From: Desulfobacterales bacterium
GTDB taxonomy: Bacteria; Desulfobacterota; Desulfobacteria; Desulfobacterales; JAHEIW01
Length of the DNA: 32,831 nucleotides
NCBI GenBank assembly: GCA_030601425.1
Contig: JAUVTR010000005.1
Location: 1 to 32,831, forward strand
Reading direction: 5' to 3'
The position numbers and the translations under genes were made by a program. Of this stretch, positions 29,903 through 32,831 are shown one piece after another; positions within the stretch are counted from its first letter, which is position 1; each line of letters opens with the position of its first letter. The notes beneath the pieces are model-generated. The model searched no databases, was not told the DNA's origin, and worked only from the letters and a program-made list of their open reading frames with translations.

Positions 29903-30292
29903 ATGAGTAAAAAGCTTAAAGGTTTGAACCAAAAAGGATTTACTTTAATTGAGCTCATATCGGTAATGATTATTATGGGGGTTGTGGCATCGGTATCTAT
30001 TCAGAAGTTTGACATTGTATCCGACACTGCAAGCGAAAGGGCATTGTATACCGGGATTAAAGAACTCAATATAAGAGAGTCACTGGTATGGTCAAACATT
30101 AAGATATCCAGTGAAGGATATTCGACAGATGAGGAGTTATATGGTCCGGAAATTACGGATCTGGGCAGCATCTATAAGTGGGGCCCCGGCCAGCCTGGTC
30201 GATTGACTGGGGGTACCCTGTCATTCAAATCAGCATCAAAAACGCTTAGCCGACAGGAATCAACACAATCTTCCGCGGGCAAATGGGAGTAA
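29903..30292 (+). CDS. Orphan type IV pilin / pseudopilin-like protein
   Basis: MSKKLKGLNQKGFTLIELISVMIIMGVVASVSIQKFD: class III prepilin signal with G^FTLIE. Start moved from 29852. Confidence 0.88.
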   Translation: MSKKLKGLNQKGFTLIELISVMIIMGVVASVSIQKFDIVSDTASERALYTGIKELNIRESLVWSNIKISSEGYSTDEELYGPEITDLGSIYKWGPGQPGRLTGGTLSFKSASKTLSRQESTQSSAGKWE

Positions 30293-30343
30293 TATCTATT
30301 ACGTTCAAATGTTTCGCCACATCCGAGTTACGAGATGCAGCTT

Positions 30344-31726
30344 TCACAAAACAAGCGATTCAATAAAATCCAGCAGTTGGTTTAAGTTCTGACAGGGTCG
30401 CACCTCATCACAATATTCCATGTAAGTTCGCATTTCGCTATCGCCCGTATACCAGAAATACTCTGTTTCCGGATTCAGCCAGATGAGCCTGCGGCTTCGT
30501 TCCCGCATTTCATCCAAAATGCCTTCTTCCGGATTGGCATAGTTGGTGCGACCGTCACCGATAATAATCAGTGTTGTTTTTTTGTTAAGAATATCCAGAT
30601 ACCTGTTTTTAAACTGTCGAAACGTCAGTCCGTAATCGGTGGCGGCGTTGTATTCAATGTTGGCTTCCTTCAGAATTTTTTCGATTGCCTGATTGATTTC
30701 ATGATCCTCAAAAACATTGGTTACTTCATCCAGCCCGGCCACAAACACGAAGCTTCGCACCTGGGTAAAGCATTCCTGCAGCGAATAAAGCATATTTAAC
30801 ATAAACCGCGCCGCCGACCATACGGACCCGGAAACATCACACAGGGCAACAATCTTGGTTTTGCGTAACGGACGATTTCGATAAAACAATTCCAGCGGAA
30901 TTCCTTGATAGCTTGCAGAACGGCGCAGCGTTTTCTTAATATCCAACACACCCTTGCGATGATGGGCATATCGTCTGCCGATCGTGTCTTTTAGTTTGCG
31001 CACCAGTTGCTCGATGACCTCCCGCATGGTCTCCACTTCCCTTTTGGTCAGGGACGCAAAATGAATTTCACCCAGGTGATCCAGACGTTGTCGGTAGGAA
31101 AGTGTTTTTTCAGCTTGATCCTCATAGGCATGACGGTCCTGAGTCAAGAGGCGGCGCGCACTTTCTAAACGGTCTTCAAAATATTCTTTTAAATCCCGAC
31201 GCATTTCCCAATTCATCTGATCACGGTGATCGGCGAACAACTGCTCCAGGGCATCTTCGACTGCATTGAGCCCCAGCATGATTTCAAGACGCCGGGTCAG
31301 CGCGCCTAAATTGGAACCCAGGCCGCGATTTTGATCATCAGCGTTTGATCCGATCTGCCGGAGTTGTTCAAAATAAGGAAGGGGGTCACCACCTAAAAAA
31401 TCAAGCATCGCCTGAAAAGTTTCATTTTCCGCTCCCTCTGCGGTCAGGGCTTGAAGAATATTTTGGATCTGTTCAGCAAGGGGTTCGGAATAAGCGACCG
31501 AAGCATTCTGGCGCAATTCGTGGAAAAATAATCGATAAAGCCCTTCAAAATGATGCTGTTCGCGCCGGCTTTTCGCAAAATTTGCACGTAAAACCGCCGC
31601 AAACTGAGATTCTTCTAGAATATCGACCAGTTCCAACTGATTCAGGCAATCCAACACCTCAGAAGTCGATACCCGCAAACCCGCTGTCCGAGCACAAGCC
31701 ACAAATTTTAAAACGAGGTTAACCAT
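30344..31726 (-). CDS. VWA domain protein, CoxE-like
   Basis: About 460 aa; ALCDVSGSVWSAARFMLNMLYSL (MIDAS DxSxS), IIIGDGRTNYANPEEGIL, RRLIWLNPETEYFWYTGDSEM. Confidence 0.88.
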   Translation of the reverse strand: MVNLVLKFVACARTAGLRVSTSEVLDCLNQLELVDILEESQFAAVLRANFAKSRREQHHFEGLYRLFFHELRQNASVAYSEPLAEQIQNILQALTAEGAENETFQAMLDFLGGDPLPYFEQLRQIGSNADDQNRGLGSNLGALTRRLEIMLGLNAVEDALEQLFADHRDQMNWEMRRDLKEYFEDRLESARRLLTQDRHAYEDQAEKTLSYRQRLDHLGEIHFASLTKREVETMREVIEQLVRKLKDTIGRRYAHHRKGVLDIKKTLRRSASYQGIPLELFYRNRPLRKTKIVALCDVSGSVWSAARFMLNMLYSLQECFTQVRSFVFVAGLDEVTNVFEDHEINQAIEKILKEANIEYNAATDYGLTFRQFKNRYLDILNKKTTLIIIGDGRTNYANPEEGILDEMRERSRRLIWLNPETEYFWYTGDSEMRTYMEYCDEVRPCQNLNQLLDFIESLVL

Positions 31727-31794
31727 ATGAGGAAATAATAGCAATTGAGGTAGAGTGACTAAAATGATCTAAAGTGGGAAGTGACTAAAGTTAA

Positions 31795-31873
31795 GGTGTC
31801 GCTACGCTCTATCTTTTAAATATAAATGACAGAATTCCTTAACTTTAGACACTTTAGTCACTTTAGTTCACTT
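31795..31873. repeat. Composite repeat: GGTGTCGCTACGCTC core plus period-9 ACTTTAGNC array
   Basis: ACTTTAGAC ACTTTAGTC ACTTTAGTT; GTGACTAAAGTTAAGG at 31781-31796 is near-complementary to CCTTAACTTTAGACAC. Related blocks at 3450-3596 and 1-19. Confidence 0.75.
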
Positions 31874-31874
31874 C

Positions 31875-32804
31875 TCACTTTTTAATTAATTGAGCCAGCT
31901 TCTCCCTGACCTGATCCACATCCGCCTGATACTTGAGAATAACGTTCAGGGTATCGCTAACCACTTCCGGGGACAAATCTTCGATTTGAAGTGCAATCAG
32001 TGATTGGGCCCAATCCAATGTTTCCGAAACACAGGGCTTCTTTTTAAGATCAAGATCACGTATCTTGTGGATCGCATCGATCAACTGACCGGCCAATCGA
32101 TCCGTAATTTTGGGAATTTTGAGTCTGACGATTTTCATTTCAAGGTCGCGACCCGGATAATCGATATACAGGTGGATGCAGCGCCGCTTCAAGGCATCGC
32201 TCATGTCTCGCGAATCATTGGAGGTCAAAAATACAAAGGGTATGCTGCGCGCCGTGCGGGTGCCCAGTTCGGGAATGGATACCTGAAAGTCACTCAGCAC
32301 TTCTAAAAGAAACGCCTCGAATTCAGGATCGGATTTATCGACTTCATCGACAAGCAAAACAACCGGCTGTGCGGATGAAATGGCCTGCAGCAGCGGTCGC
32401 GGTTGAATAAAACGTTCGGAAAAGAAGGCATCTTCCTGCGCCGCGATGCGATCCACCGCTTCCGGCAGATTTTGAGCGCCGGCAACCACATCATCAATTT
32501 TTTCTTTCACCATCTGCGTATAAAGCAGTTGCTTGGCGTACTCCCACTCATAAAGTGCTTTGGTTTCATCCAGCCCCTCGTAACATTGCAAACGAATCAA
32601 TTCACGTTCCAGACTGCGGGCCACGGCTTTTGACAGCTCCGTTTTACCCACTCCGGCAGGACCTTCCACCAGCACCGGTTTCTGGGTTGCCTGGGCCAAA
32701 AAAACGACCGTGGCAATCGTTTTTGAACAAATATAGTCGGCCGACTCCAGCGATTCAGCCACATGGTCGACATTTTTAAATTTCTTTAATTTTTTAACCA
32801 TCAA
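31875..32804 (-). CDS. MoxR-family AAA+ ATPase
   Basis: 309 aa; KPVLVEGPAGVGKTELSKAVA Walker A, VVLLVDEVDKSDPEFEAFLLEVLSDFQVSIPE Walker B, VFLTSNDSRDMSDALKRRCIHLYIDYP. Confidence 0.93.
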   Translation of the reverse strand: MMVKKLKKFKNVDHVAESLESADYICSKTIATVVFLAQATQKPVLVEGPAGVGKTELSKAVARSLERELIRLQCYEGLDETKALYEWEYAKQLLYTQMVKEKIDDVVAGAQNLPEAVDRIAAQEDAFFSERFIQPRPLLQAISSAQPVVLLVDEVDKSDPEFEAFLLEVLSDFQVSIPELGTRTARSIPFVFLTSNDSRDMSDALKRRCIHLYIDYPGRDLEMKIVRLKIPKITDRLAGQLIDAIHKIRDLDLKKKPCVSETLDWAQSLIALQIEDLSPEVVSDTLNVILKYQADVDQVREKLAQLIKK

Positions 32805-32831
32805 AATTCACCCGGATCTATCGTGCGGTTG

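Overview
32.8 kb of what looks like a Desulfobacterota (deltaproteobacterial) chromosome. The taxonomic call is inference from gene content and order. Most of the window is housekeeping: a cysK-cysS fusion, tmk, surE, lptD, a NusG/UpxY-like factor, an IHF/HU protein, holB, a PSP1/RicT-like protein, metG, a very large GlmS-like SIS protein, a sigma54 activator, a response regulator, pyrG, eno, a zinc-ribbon/Cache/HAMP sensor, yjbQ, two PilZ proteins, an orphan type IV pilin-like protein, and a CoxE-type VWA / MoxR pair. The strongest find is a probable selenoprotein. ORFs 19626..20093 and 20112..20534 are in the same frame, split only by TGA at 20091, exactly where the first Cys of a DsbA-like CxxC motif should be (DFSDFE-U-RYC-ARL). 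A bSECIS-like hairpin follows directly. Other items worth a second look: (i) a CysK-CysRS fusion whose CysRS half has lost one canonical zinc ligand and has KLDEKS instead of KMSKS; (ii) a 1.2k-residue GlmS-like protein with about 150 aa inserted in the glutaminase domain; (iii) a ~145 bp nested palindrome at 27594-27738; (iv) a 22-bp-period array of three hairpins with compensatory stem changes; (v) a cluster of hairpins upstream of lptD; (vi) several intergenic arrays of degenerate ~7-9 bp words, some recurring in opposite orientation across the window. No rRNA, tRNA, CRISPR array or transposase gene was recognised.
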